Made by a program: the position numbers and the translations under genes. Positions 1-7,005 of a DNA stretch of 9,969 nucleotides are shown piece by piece; position 1 is the first letter of the stretch; each line of letters opens with the position of its first letter. This DNA comes from Actinomycetota bacterium (GTDB taxonomy: Bacteria; Actinomycetota; Actinomycetes; S36-B12; CAIYMF01), in contig WLOZ01000039.1 in NCBI GenBank assembly GCA_009699025.1, positions 1 to 9,969 on the forward strand, written 5' to 3'. The notes beneath the pieces are model-generated. The model ran no database searches, was not told where the DNA came from, and saw only the letters and a program-made list of their open reading frames with translations.

Positions 1-42
1 CGTCAGTGGCGCGACCCGAACCTGGAAGGTGCGTAGGCGCAT
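1..42 (-). CDS. Possible start of a further gene in the enzyme operon (partial, runs off left edge)
   Basis: An ATG at 42-40 opens a frame that stays open to the window edge, 14 codons reading MRLRTFQVRVAPLT. It begins 11 bases after the amidase stop, which would fit continuation of the minus-strand enzyme operon. There is no clear Shine-Dalgarno sequence ahead of the ATG, and the frame is also open upstream into the amidase gene, so the start is uncertain. Fourteen residues are too few to assign a family, and I do not recognise it. The frame could also be fortuitous. Confidence 0.3.
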   Translation of the reverse strand, partial: MRLRTFQVRVAPLT

Positions 43-53
43 GGCAGCGCGCG

Positions 54-1472
54 TCAGGCCGCAGAGGCTCTCGGGTCGATGGGCGTCAGCCGCCCGCACG
101 CCGTCTCGATGTCGCGGGCCGCGGCGAGCGCGGTGTGGTCCTGGAACGTCGAAGCGATCACCTGCACGCCCTGCGGGCGGTCGCCCACGATGCCTGTCGG
201 CACGGCAACGGACGGCAGCCCCAGCATGTTCACCGTCACGGTGAGGCGGTGCTCACGCACCAGGGTGCGGGCAGCGTCGTGCCCGGACAGGTCGAAGCCC
301 ACCCTCGGCGTCTGTCCCGTCGACACCGGGCCCACGACGACCGGGTATCGCGCGTGGAACTCACGCCACTGCGCGGCGATCATGAGCCGCTCGCCCCATC
401 CCGCGCTGTAGGCCGCGGTTGTGTCGAGAAGGGGAACGTCCCGGTTCACGGTGGTGTACCAGGCCTCGCTGCCTGCCGAGAGCGGGCCGGGGAGCACGCC
501 GGGCTGGAAGAACCCGATCATCTCCACCAGGGCGAGCTCCTCCCACAGCTCGGTGCTGCGCACGATTCCCGGCGGGTCGACCTCCTCGACCTCCCAGCCG
601 GCCGCCGCGAGTGCGTCTGCGGCGCGCCGCACGGCGCCGGCCACGACCGGGTCGACGCCTAGGCCCGCCGGGTCGACGCAGATCGCTGCGCGGCGCGGGC
701 CGCCGTACTCGCGCGGGTGCGGCACGGTGATACTCAGGGGGTCGCGGTCGTCCGCGCCGTGCATCACGGCGAACAGCAGGTCGAGGTCATTGACGCTGCG
801 GGCGAGCGGACCGTTCGTGGCGAACATCTGCAGCGTCATCGAGATCGGTTCGGCCCGCCGGCTGGGGGCGGTCACCCGGCCGGTGGTCGGTCGCAGCGCG
901 GTGATCCCCGCGGCGTTGGCCGGCAGGCGCAGCGAGCCGCCGTAGTCGTTGCCGAGCCCCACCACGGCCATGCCGGTGGCGACGATCACCGCGTCGCCAC
1001 CGCTCGACCCCTCCGGCACGCGCTCAGGGTCCCAGGGGTTGGTCGTGCGGCCGTACAGGTCGTTGTCGGTGTCCCAGCGCAGGCCGAAGTCGGGCATGTT
1101 GCCCCGCGCGACGGGAATGGCACCGGCATCGATGAGCCGCTGCAGGAAGGTCGCGTTCTCGGCGGGGAGGAAGCCCGCGGCGAACGGCATGCCTGATGTC
1201 GTGGCCGAACCGACGCAGTCGATGTTCTCCTTGACCGAGATGGGCACGCCGGCGAGCGGGCCGACCTGCTCGCCGCGGGCGATCTGGGCATCGATGCCGG
1301 CGGCCGCCTCGAGAGCCTGCTCGGCCAGCACCACGGTGACGGCGTTGACGGCCGGGTTCACTTCGGCGATGCGCTTGAGGTGCGCCTGCACGACCTCGGC
1401 AGCCGACAGGCGCCCTGACCTGACGGCATCGGCGATCTCGGCGGCGCTGAGCGTGACGGGTGCGAGGGTCAT
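54..1472 (-). CDS. Amidase-signature family hydrolase
   Basis: This 472-residue protein is an amidase-signature enzyme, a family that hydrolyses carboxamides through a Ser-cisSer-Lys triad. All three triad positions are visible: Lys81 in VKENID, the cis-Ser Ser156 in EGSSGGD, and the nucleophile Ser180 in NDYGGSLRLP. The 24-residue gap between the two serines is the one seen in fatty acid amide hydrolase. The length is normal and there is no signal peptide or membrane segment, so it is probably cytoplasmic. Asp160 sits where many relatives have Ser or Ala after GSSGG, and the nucleophile motif begins ND rather than TD; both look like subfamily differences. The ATG at 1472 is chosen because GGAG lies 7 bases upstream and the protein then begins MTLAPVTLSAAEIADAV, a normal family N-terminus; a longer frame reaches into the preceding gene. 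It follows the CocE-type hydrolase after 35 bases, probably on the same transcript. The family call is secure; the substrate is unknown. Confidence 0.93.
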   Translation of the reverse strand: MTLAPVTLSAAEIADAVRSGRLSAAEVVQAHLKRIAEVNPAVNAVTVVLAEQALEAAAGIDAQIARGEQVGPLAGVPISVKENIDCVGSATTSGMPFAAGFLPAENATFLQRLIDAGAIPVARGNMPDFGLRWDTDNDLYGRTTNPWDPERVPEGSSGGDAVIVATGMAVVGLGNDYGGSLRLPANAAGITALRPTTGRVTAPSRRAEPISMTLQMFATNGPLARSVNDLDLLFAVMHGADDRDPLSITVPHPREYGGPRRAAICVDPAGLGVDPVVAGAVRRAADALAAAGWEVEEVDPPGIVRSTELWEELALVEMIGFFQPGVLPGPLSAGSEAWYTTVNRDVPLLDTTAAYSAGWGERLMIAAQWREFHARYPVVVGPVSTGQTPRVGFDLSGHDAARTLVREHRLTVTVNMLGLPSVAVPTGIVGDRPQGVQVIASTFQDHTALAAARDIETACGRLTPIDPRASAA

Positions 1473-1507
1473 AGGGCGGCTCCGATGCAGGTGTTGGTGT
1501 GCGTGAA

Positions 1508-3175
1508 CTAGCGCGCGGGCGGCAGGACGGACAGGCTGAGCATGGCGCCATCGGCGCCACCGAGCGCGAGTGACTGGCGGTTGTGGCGGGTGCGCGACGC
1601 CAGCCATCGATGCTCCCCCGTGCCAGGCGCTGGCACGAACTCCGGGAAGTCGCTGCTGGCCACGGTGAGGCGCAGTGAGTGACCGGCCGGGACGCGGTAC
1701 CCCAGATGGCCGAGGTCGATGACGGCGCGATGGGCCCCGTCGGCCGTCAGCACGGTCTGCTCACCCCGGGCGACGAGGTGGGCGGCCCCGGAGGAGTCGA
1801 CGTCGAGGAGGCGGACGAAGACGTCCATCTCCGGGCCGTCCGACATCACCTCGGCCGCGAGGCGCACCGGGCCCACGAGGTCGAGCGGCTCGTCGAGCAG
1901 CCCGCCGCTGAAGCACAGAACATCGGCGCGGTCGGCCAGGGCACGCTCGTCGGGGTACTCGGCGAGGAAGGCGAATGGGTTCTCCACCGGGGAGGGCACG
2001 CAGGCGGCGGGGTCGTGCACCCATGTCGCGCTCTCGGGCTCGCCCCGCTCCTCGGCCAGCGACCCGCCCGGCGCGGATGCGGCCGATGCCGCTGCCCCGG
2101 CGAGGTACAGCGCCACCTCGACGGTCCCGGTCGGGGGCCAGTTGTCGTCCGCGCGCACTGTGGGGTCTCCGGAGTTGGCCAAGTGCCAGCGCACCCTCGG
2201 GATCGAAGTGTCGGCGCCGCGCAGGAAGACGTCGAAGAACTCGACGGCCGGGTCGAGGTAGCGGGCGAGCGCCTCGGGCGAGGCGGAGGCGTGCTTCGGG
2301 TCATCGAGCTCGAAGTGGCTGTGGTTCTCGTGGTCGATGGCCTCGATCAGCAGGTACTCGCAGCGCGCCCAGTCAGGCCGCCGCTGCAGTTCCTCGTGGT
2401 CCGACCACTGCCAGGGCGCGCAGTTGTCCCACATTCCGATCGTCATGAGCACCGGCACGGCGGGCGCGTCGAAGGGGCTGCCCTCGGGGAAGCGGTCCAG
2501 CAGCGTGGGATCCGGGAACCACGCGTCGTACGACGGGGATCGGCTGCCCATGTGGTCGAAGAACTCCTCCACAGCATCGGCGAGGGGACGCCGCGACCAG
2601 TCGAGGTCCCACTCGAGGGTGTCGCGCTCATGGAAGATCGTCAGCGGGTAGAAGCGGTGCACCGACATCTCGACGTCGTGCTGCCGCTGGCCGGGGATGG
2701 GCACGGGCAACTCGCCCAGACGAGTTCCCGTCACCCGCGGCACCATCGCCCGGAGGGCTGGGTGGGCCGTCGATGCCGCAGCCCACTGGGTGTAGCCGTA
2801 GTAGGAGTCGCCCCACATGCCCACCACACCGTCGGACCATGGCTGGTCGACGATCCAGTCGATCGTGTCGTGACCGTCGTGAGCCTCGTTCACGAAGAGC
2901 AGCGTCTCGCCCTCCGAGCGGAACTTGCCGCGCACATCCTGCACCACCACGCGATAGCCGCGGGCGGTGAAGTACCGCGCGACGATCGGCATGAAGGCGT
3001 AGTCGTCGCCCTTGTCGTAGGGCAGGCGGGTCAGCACGGTGGCACCCGGAGCCTGCTGCCCCTCGGGCAGGTAGACGTCGGTGGCAAGGTTCACTCCGTC
3101 ACGCATGGGCACCATGTGCTGCGTGGCGTCGGGCGGGACGGGGCTAGGCCCCTTCCGCTGGACGTGCAGGACCAT
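1508..3175 (-). CDS. CocE/NonD (X-Pro dipeptidyl-peptidase S15-like) family serine hydrolase
   Basis: This 555-residue protein has the layout of cocaine-esterase/S15 family hydrolases, which cleave esters or acyl-amides. The alpha/beta-hydrolase part spans roughly residues 15-300, and a C-terminal jelly-roll domain (PF08530 type) covers about 310-550. Likely catalytic residues are Ser124 in WGDSYYG, Asp250 in GMWDN and His282 in EAIDHENH. Tyr53 in LPYDK matches the oxyanion tyrosine of CocE, and VQDVRGKFRSEGE (78-90) is the conserved family block. There is no signal peptide, so it is probably cytoplasmic. The ATG at 3175 overlaps the stop of the DUF3237 gene by one base (TGATG), with GAGG 7 bases upstream, indicating translational coupling; the longer frame would overlap that gene by more than 80 bases. 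Alanine-rich residues 380-400 form a loop in the C-terminal domain. Members act on varied esters, beta-lactam and proline-containing substrates, so the substrate is open. Confidence 0.92.
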   Translation of the reverse strand: MVLHVQRKGPSPVPPDATQHMVPMRDGVNLATDVYLPEGQQAPGATVLTRLPYDKGDDYAFMPIVARYFTARGYRVVVQDVRGKFRSEGETLLFVNEAHDGHDTIDWIVDQPWSDGVVGMWGDSYYGYTQWAAASTAHPALRAMVPRVTGTRLGELPVPIPGQRQHDVEMSVHRFYPLTIFHERDTLEWDLDWSRRPLADAVEEFFDHMGSRSPSYDAWFPDPTLLDRFPEGSPFDAPAVPVLMTIGMWDNCAPWQWSDHEELQRRPDWARCEYLLIEAIDHENHSHFELDDPKHASASPEALARYLDPAVEFFDVFLRGADTSIPRVRWHLANSGDPTVRADDNWPPTGTVEVALYLAGAAASAASAPGGSLAEERGEPESATWVHDPAACVPSPVENPFAFLAEYPDERALADRADVLCFSGGLLDEPLDLVGPVRLAAEVMSDGPEMDVFVRLLDVDSSGAAHLVARGEQTVLTADGAHRAVIDLGHLGYRVPAGHSLRLTVASSDFPEFVPAPGTGEHRWLASRTRHNRQSLALGGADGAMLSLSVLPPAR

Positions 3176-3648
3176 CAGCGCACCTCGTAGAAACGGATGC
3201 ACACGCGCGTGTCGTCTCCGCTCGCCAGTCCCACGAACACGGTGGAGCACATCCACCGGTGCGCGGGCGCGTCGGTGCGGAACACCGGTGACGTGCGGTA
3301 GTAGACCTCCGAGTCGTCCACGGTCTCACCCGCCCGCAGCCGGGCCTCCACCTCGGCCGACGCCCGCCAGAAGCCCCGATTCACGATGTCGATGACACTG
3401 CCGTCATCGGCCTGCAGCAGGTAGCGGGCGTCGAGCTCGGTCGCGTCCGGTCGCGTGGTCGACCAGTCGCCACCTCCCGGCAGCACGATCCCGTTGAGCC
3501 TCGGGCCCACCACCTCGCCACCGGTGATGGGCGTGAACATAACCAGTTCGTCGGGGCCGTGGCCGATGTGCAACGACGGCGCGATATCCACCTTGGCCTC
3601 GAAGGCGAACTCCAGCCGCGGATCGCTGTTTTCTTCAATCACCGTCAT
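3175..3648 (-). CDS. DUF3237 (UPF0311) family protein
   Basis: This 157-residue protein matches DUF3237 as I remember the family: a small single-domain beta-barrel-like protein of about 150 residues. Recognisable blocks in order are PITGGEVVGPRLNGIVLPGG (40-59) followed by DW, ELDARY (71-76), DDGSVIDIVNRG (81-92), YYRTSPVF (116-123), and a C-terminal strand ending IRFYEV. There is no signal peptide or membrane segment. The ATG at 3648 has AAGGA 8 bases upstream. It is the first gene of the minus-strand enzyme operon and is divergent from the TetR gene, so it is probably the regulated entry gene. Its stop overlaps the start of the CocE-type hydrolase, implying linked expression. The biochemical role is not established from the sequence; being beside two hydrolases suggests it works on a pathway intermediate, but that is inference. 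Confidence 0.88.
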   Translation of the reverse strand: MTVIEENSDPRLEFAFEAKVDIAPSLHIGHGPDELVMFTPITGGEVVGPRLNGIVLPGGGDWSTTRPDATELDARYLLQADDGSVIDIVNRGFWRASAEVEARLRAGETVDDSEVYYRTSPVFRTDAPAHRWMCSTVFVGLASGDDTRVCIRFYEVR

Positions 3649-3677
3649 GCTCCTTGTCCTTAGAATGGGCAGGGTTG

Positions 3678-3690
3678 GGATGAGTCATCC
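3678..3690. promoter_or_regulatory. Perfect 13-bp palindrome, candidate TetR operator
   Basis: GGATGA-G-TCATCC is a perfect inverted repeat of two 6-base arms around one central base. It lies just downstream of the candidate plus-strand -10 (TAGAAT, 3661-3666) and about 30 bases ahead of the DUF3237 start. A dimer bound here could affect both divergent units. That it is an operator for the adjacent TetR protein is inferred from position and symmetry only. Confidence 0.5.
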
Positions 3691-3692
3691 GA

Positions 3693-3714
3693 CTGCACGG
3701 GGCGCTGAGTGCAG
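3693..3714. repeat. Inverted repeat CTGCAC-N10-GTGCAG
   Basis: Two perfect 6-base arms (3693-3698 and 3709-3714) are separated by 10 bases, a 22-base symmetrical element with centre spacing typical of dimeric regulators. It lies just ahead of the TetR gene's ribosome-binding site, so it could be a second operator or a small hairpin in the TetR leader. Six-base arms could arise by chance in GC-rich DNA. Confidence 0.35.
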
Positions 3715-3717
3715 CAC

Positions 3718-3730
3718 GGAGGAGAGGAAG
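3718..3730 (+). promoter_or_regulatory. Ribosome-binding site deciding the TetR start
   Basis: The purine run GGAGGAGAGGAAG ends 6 bases before the ATG at 3737. The alternative in-frame ATG at 3680 has only a weak AGGG upstream and lies inside the palindrome, so this site favours 3737. Confidence 0.7.
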
Positions 3731-3736
3731 CAGGAC

Positions 3737-4327
3737 ATGAGTCGCCCGAGCATCGCCGCCGAGCGCACCGAGCAGATCATGGGCGCCACCCGCGCGTGCC
3801 TGCTCCAGTACGGCCTGGCGGGCACCACCCTCGAGCGGGTGGCGCTGGAGTCCGGGCTCAGCCGCAGCCACGTCCGCTACTTCGTGGGCAATCGCGAGGA
3901 CCTGCTGCGCTTGTTCGCCGACTGGCTGTTCGTGGGGTTCGAGTCCGGGATGGACGACCTGATGTCTGCCACCGAGCCGCCGCAGCGGCTGTCGGCGGTG
4001 ATCGACTACCTGTTCGGCACCGGCTTCCTGCCCATCTCCGACGACGATGCCGCGGTGCGCGAGCTGATCACGGCCGGGCTCAACGATGAGAAGCTGCGCG
4101 ACATGCTGCAGTCCCGGTACAACCAGGCTCTTGGCCTCATCGCGGGGGCGGTGCGCGACTCGATTCCCGGTGTGACGGCCAAGCAGGCACGCACGCTGGC
4201 CTACGGCATCTGGAGCCTGGCCCTTGGCAACTCGACGCTCGCCGAGATCGGCCTGCCCGAGGCGTCCGGCCCCACGCCCCGCTGGGCCGTCGAGGCCCTG
4301 GTGGCCGCGATGACTCCGCGTGCCTGA
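3737..4327 (+). CDS. TetR/AcrR family transcriptional regulator
   Basis: This 196-residue protein is a TetR-family DNA-binding repressor or activator. Residues about 8-60 form the N-terminal DNA-binding domain, with the helix-turn-helix in TTLERVALESGLSRSHVRYF (30-49) followed by NREDLL, the usual TetR pattern. The rest, about 65-196, is an all-helical ligand-binding and dimerisation domain of ordinary length with no additional motif. The ligand is probably a small molecule linked to the neighbouring enzymes (inference). The start is set by the strong upstream purine run. The gene is divergent from the DUF3237-hydrolase-amidase operon and converges with the importer operon, 10 bases between the two stops. 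That arrangement points to control of the enzyme operon and possibly of the importer. Autoregulation is plausible through the palindrome at 3678-3690. Confidence 0.93.
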   Translation: MSRPSIAAERTEQIMGATRACLLQYGLAGTTLERVALESGLSRSHVRYFVGNREDLLRLFADWLFVGFESGMDDLMSATEPPQRLSAVIDYLFGTGFLPISDDDAAVRELITAGLNDEKLRDMLQSRYNQALGLIAGAVRDSIPGVTAKQARTLAYGIWSLALGNSTLAEIGLPEASGPTPRWAVEALVAAMTPRA

Positions 4328-4352
4328 TGCTCGCGCCCTAGCCAGCATCGGC
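4322..4352. terminator. Candidate bidirectional hairpin between convergent genes
   Basis: GATGCT (4326-4331) pairs with AGCATC (4344-4349). If T4325 is bulged, GCC (4322-4324) pairs with GGC (4350-4352), giving a 9-bp stem around a 12-base loop. It straddles the stop codons of the convergent TetR and importer-ATPase genes and so could stop transcription from both sides. There is no T-run on either side, so a classic Rho-independent terminator is not shown. Confidence 0.35.
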
Positions 4353-5153
4353 CAAGCCCTTCCGTCGCGGCACCCATCCCGGGCGCGGCACAGAATCAAT
4401 GAGGTCGCGCGTGTACGGCTCCCGCGGTGAGTCCAGCACATGCAGGGCCGGCCCCTGCTCCACAACCCTGCCGTGTCGCATGACCACCACGTCGTCGCAC
4501 ACCTGACGCACCACCGACAGGTCGTGGGTGATGAACAGGTACGCGACGCCGGTCACCGCCCTCGCCTCGACGAGCACGTTGAGGATCTGAGCCTGGATCG
4601 ACATGTCGAGCGCGGCCACCGACTCGTCCAGGACCAGCAGGCGGGGGTCGGCCGCGAGTGCGCGCGCGATCGCCACCCGCTGGCGCTGGCCTCCGGACAG
4701 CACCGCCGGGCGGGAGGCGGCATGACGGGAGTCCAGGCCCACGAGGTCGAGCAGCTCACCCACGCGGGCCACGCGCCCCTGCTGGTTGAGGTGGGTGTGC
4801 AAGGTGAGCACCTCGTCGAGGCAGCCCGACACACTCTGCCGCCGGTCGAGCGACTGGTACGGATCCTGGAACACCATCTGCACGATCGACGCCCTCAGAC
4901 GTCGATCCTCCCGGCTGCCGCGCACCACCGAGCGGCCGTCGAGCGCGATCACTCCCGAGGTGGCCGTCTCGAGGCCGACGATGATGCGCGCGGTGGTGGT
5001 CTTGCCCGAGCCCGACTCCCCCACCAGGGCCACCGATCCGTGCGCGGGGACCGAGAAGGACACATCGTCCACCGCGGTGAACGACTCCTGCCGGCGGCCG
5101 CGGCCGCTCACGAACTCCTTGCTCAGCCCGCGCACCTCGAGGATCGGCGTCAC
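4338..5153 (-). CDS. ABC importer ATPase, OppF/DppF type
   Basis: This 271-residue ATP-binding subunit belongs to the peptide/opine/nickel importer class. Visible motifs are Walker A GESGSGKTT (45-53), the Q-loop in FQDPYQSLD with Gln96, signature LSGGQRQR (152-159), Walker B LLVLDE (172-177), D-loop ALD (181-183) and the switch His210. The usual DEP after Walker B is DES here, unlikely to abolish function because the catalytic Glu177 remains. The short C-terminal EPYTRDLIDSVPRP region is typical of OppF. It should pair with the OppD-type subunit encoded immediately upstream. The GTG at 5153 is chosen over ATG 5186 because it gives a 4-base GTGA overlap with the previous stop and has GGAGG 7 bases upstream (5161-5165). 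It is the last gene of the operon. The family is secure; the imported substrate is unknown. Confidence 0.93.
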   Translation of the reverse strand: MTPILEVRGLSKEFVSGRGRRQESFTAVDDVSFSVPAHGSVALVGESGSGKTTTARIIVGLETATSGVIALDGRSVVRGSREDRRLRASIVQMVFQDPYQSLDRRQSVSGCLDEVLTLHTHLNQQGRVARVGELLDLVGLDSRHAASRPAVLSGGQRQRVAIARALAADPRLLVLDESVAALDMSIQAQILNVLVEARAVTGVAYLFITHDLSVVRQVCDDVVVMRHGRVVEQGPALHVLDSPREPYTRDLIDSVPRPGWVPRRKGLADAG

Positions 5154-6121
5154 GTTGCCACCTCCCGCGGGAAGTGGCACCGGCACCGGCCGGCGGGGGT
5201 GTGCGACCAGGGCGCCGGGACGGTGAGGCAGACTTCCTGCGCGCTCGCGCAGCGGTCCGAGAAGACGCAGGCGGCTGGAGCGTCATAGGCCGACTGCGGG
5301 CGGCCCGGGACCGTCGGGAGCATCTGCCCCGGGGGGACCGAGCCGGGGCGCGAGGCCATGAGGGCCACCGTGTAGGGGTGGCGAGCACCCGACTGCAGCC
5401 GCGCGGCCTCGAGCACCTCCACCACCTCGCCGGCGTACATCACGACAATCCGGTCGCAGACCGCGGCCGCGAGCTCGAGGTCGTGCGAGATGAGCAGCAT
5501 CGCCAGCCCGCGCTTGCGGCGCGCCTCGTCGAGGATCGCGACGACCTCCTCCTGCGTGGTCACGTCCAAGGCGGTGGTGGGCTCGTCGGCGAGGATCAGC
5601 TCGGGCTCGGCGGCGAGGGCGGCGGCGATCACCACGCGCTGCAGCAGTCCGCCGGACAGCTCGAACGGGCGCTGGGCCAGCCGCCGCTCGGGCCGGTCGA
5701 CACCGATCTCCCCGAGGATCCTGATCGCCGTGCCGGTGGCCTCCTCCCGGTTCAGGCCCCGGTCGAGCATGCCCTCGAGCAGGAAGTCGCCCACCGTGCG
5801 GACCGGGTTCACCGTCCCGCGCGGGTCTTGGAAGACCATCGCCACGTCGTGGGTGCGCAGCCGCCGCACGTCGGCGCGCGACATCCCGAGCACGTCGTTC
5901 CCCTTGAACCGCACTGAACCGCTGACGGTGGACCCATCGGGCGTCAGCCGCAGCACCGTGCGGGCCGTCATCGACTTGCCCGAGCCGGACTCGCCGACCA
6001 GCCCCACCGCCTCGCCGGCCGAGATCGTGAGGTCCACCCCCCGCAGGATCGGACGCGTCTGCCGCCCGGGCCCGCGTACCTCCAGCCGCAGGTCCTCGAT
6101 CGCCAGCAGGGGCGCGGTCAT
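5150..6121 (-). CDS. ABC importer ATPase, OppD/DppD type
   Basis: This 323-residue ATP-binding subunit has Walker A GESGSGKS (43-50), Q-loop FQDPRGTVNP (97-106), signature LSGGLLQ (155-161), Walker B LILADEP (175-181) and the switch His213. The LL in place of the signature Gln is common in OppD-type subunits, where LSGGMLQ-like forms occur. The C-terminal oligopeptide-transporter extension carries Cys285, Cys291, Cys298, Cys313 and Cys315. This is the cysteine pattern associated with an iron-sulfur cluster in some DppD/OppD proteins; cluster binding here is inferred. The ATG at 6121 overlaps the permease stop in ATGA; the much longer open frame upstream is the shadow of the permease gene. It works as a heterodimer with the following OppF-type ATPase to power uptake at the cytoplasmic face of the membrane. 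Confidence 0.94.
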   Translation of the reverse strand: MTAPLLAIEDLRLEVRGPGRQTRPILRGVDLTISAGEAVGLVGESGSGKSMTARTVLRLTPDGSTVSGSVRFKGNDVLGMSRADVRRLRTHDVAMVFQDPRGTVNPVRTVGDFLLEGMLDRGLNREEATGTAIRILGEIGVDRPERRLAQRPFELSGGLLQRVVIAAALAAEPELILADEPTTALDVTTQEEVVAILDEARRKRGLAMLLISHDLELAAAVCDRIVVMYAGEVVEVLEAARLQSGARHPYTVALMASRPGSVPPGQMLPTVPGRPQSAYDAPAACVFSDRCASAQEVCLTVPAPWSHTPAGRCRCHFPREVAT

Positions 6122-7005
6122 GGGCGTCCCGCCTCGAATCGACCGGCCAGGTTCTCGGCCACCAGGGTGAAGGCGATGACGGTGACCACCACGGCGAGCG
6201 CGGCGAACAGCGACTGCTCGGGACTGCCCGCCAGCAGCGACGGCTGCCCGTTCGCGATCATCAGCCCCCAGTTGGCGGCTGGGGGCTGCAGGCCCAGACC
6301 GAGGAACGACAGGGCGGCGAGCTCGAGCATGGCGTAGCCGAAGCTGATGGCGCACTGCACGAACAGCAGCGGCGCGAGGTTCGGCAGCAGGTGCCGGCGC
6401 CAGATGTGCATGCTCGGGAATCCCTGCACCTCGAGCGCCTCGATGTAGGGCAGCGACTGCTCGCGCAGCGCCGCCGCGCGCATGATTCTCGCCACGATGG
6501 GCACGTACGCGATGGACAGGGCCACCACCGGGGCCACGAAGCCGGTGCCGAACAGCGAGGTCACCGTCAGCGCCAGAATGAGCGCCGGGAAGGCGAAGAG
6601 GATGTCGAGCGCACGCGAGATCACCGAGTCGTACCAGCCGCCGAACCAGGCGGCGGTGAGCGCCAGCAGGGTGCCCACCATCGCGGCCGCGCAGACCACG
6701 ATGAAGGGCCCGAGCAGCGTGGTGCGCGAACCGACGAGCAGCCGGGAGAAGATGTCGCGCCCGAGGTCGTCGGTGCCCAGCAGGTGCGCGGGCGAGGGAG
6801 GGGCAAGGGCGTTGAGGGGGTCGAGCGCGTACGGGTCGTAGGGCGCGATCCAAGGCGAGATGATCGCGATCAGGACGATGAGCGCCACGACCGCGCCGGC
6901 CGCGATGGCCAGCCAGTCCGAGCCGTTGAGGTGTCGGGTGAACCCGGCTCCCGGAGGCCGGGCGAAGGAGCTGGACACCGGTACCGGCTCCACCATCACG
7001 GTCAT
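6118..7005 (-). CDS. ABC importer permease, DppC/OppC type
   Basis: This 295-residue membrane protein has the DppC layout: a cytoplasmic N-terminus, a first membrane helix at about 32-54 and then five more, near 97-120, 134-156, 158-176, 212-238 and 265-285. The conserved block HLLGTDDLGRDIFSRLLVGS (75-94) and the late SFLGLGLQPP (233-242) are hallmarks of the subfamily. The EAA loop that docks onto the ATPase is around 189-209 (EALEVQG ... RHLLPN). The ATG at 7005 forms an ATGA overlap with the previous stop and has GGGAGGG 7 bases upstream (7013-7019). It should form the membrane channel together with the DppB-type permease. Nothing looks truncated or degenerate. Confidence 0.94.
   Translation of the reverse strand: MTVMVEPVPVSSSFARPPGAGFTRHLNGSDWLAIAAGAVVALIVLIAIISPWIAPYDPYALDPLNALAPPSPAHLLGTDDLGRDIFSRLLVGSRTTLLGPFIVVCAAAMVGTLLALTAAWFGGWYDSVISRALDILFAFPALILALTVTSLFGTGFVAPVVALSIAYVPIVARIMRAAALREQSLPYIEALEVQGFPSMHIWRRHLLPNLAPLLFVQCAISFGYAMLELAALSFLGLGLQPPAANWGLMIANGQPSLLAGSPEQSLFAALAVVVTVIAFTLVAENLAGRFEAGRP

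Larger units (their letters stand above)
3649..3736. promoter_or_regulatory. Divergent promoter region between the TetR gene and the enzyme operon
   Basis: This 88-base spacer must serve both the plus-strand TetR gene and the minus-strand DUF3237-hydrolase-amidase operon. TAGAAT at 3661-3666 is a good -10 candidate for the plus strand (five of six to TATAAT), but no convincing -35 lies ahead of it. I see no confident minus-strand promoter. The spacer contains two inverted repeats, annotated separately, in the position expected for operators of an autoregulating TetR protein. Confidence 0.5.

Noticed and set aside
6..662. Plus-strand open frame of 218 codons opposite the amidase C-terminal half
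   Set aside because: Shadow of the amidase gene; Arg/His-rich with no motif.
1473..1607. Longer N-terminus for the amidase
   Set aside because: The extension would overlap the end of the hydrolase gene and is Arg/His-rich low-information sequence. The ATG at 1472 has a good ribosome-binding site and a family-like start.
1679..3190. Long plus-strand open frame (503 codons) opposite the CocE-type hydrolase gene
   Set aside because: Its composition is the Gly/Val/Arg/His-rich pattern of an antisense frame in GC-rich DNA. No family motif is visible, and the opposite strand encodes a full hydrolase with catalytic residues.
3635..4465. Minus-strand open frame of 276 codons opposite the TetR gene
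   Set aside because: It overlaps the TetR gene and the ends of two other genes, has no recognisable motif, and would leave no room for the divergent spacer. Shadow frame.
6122..6853. Upstream extension of the OppD-type ATPase frame (about 240 codons)
   Set aside because: The Arg/Pro/Ala/His-rich sequence carries no motif and lies wholly inside the DppC-type permease gene. The ATGA overlap fixes the start at 6121.
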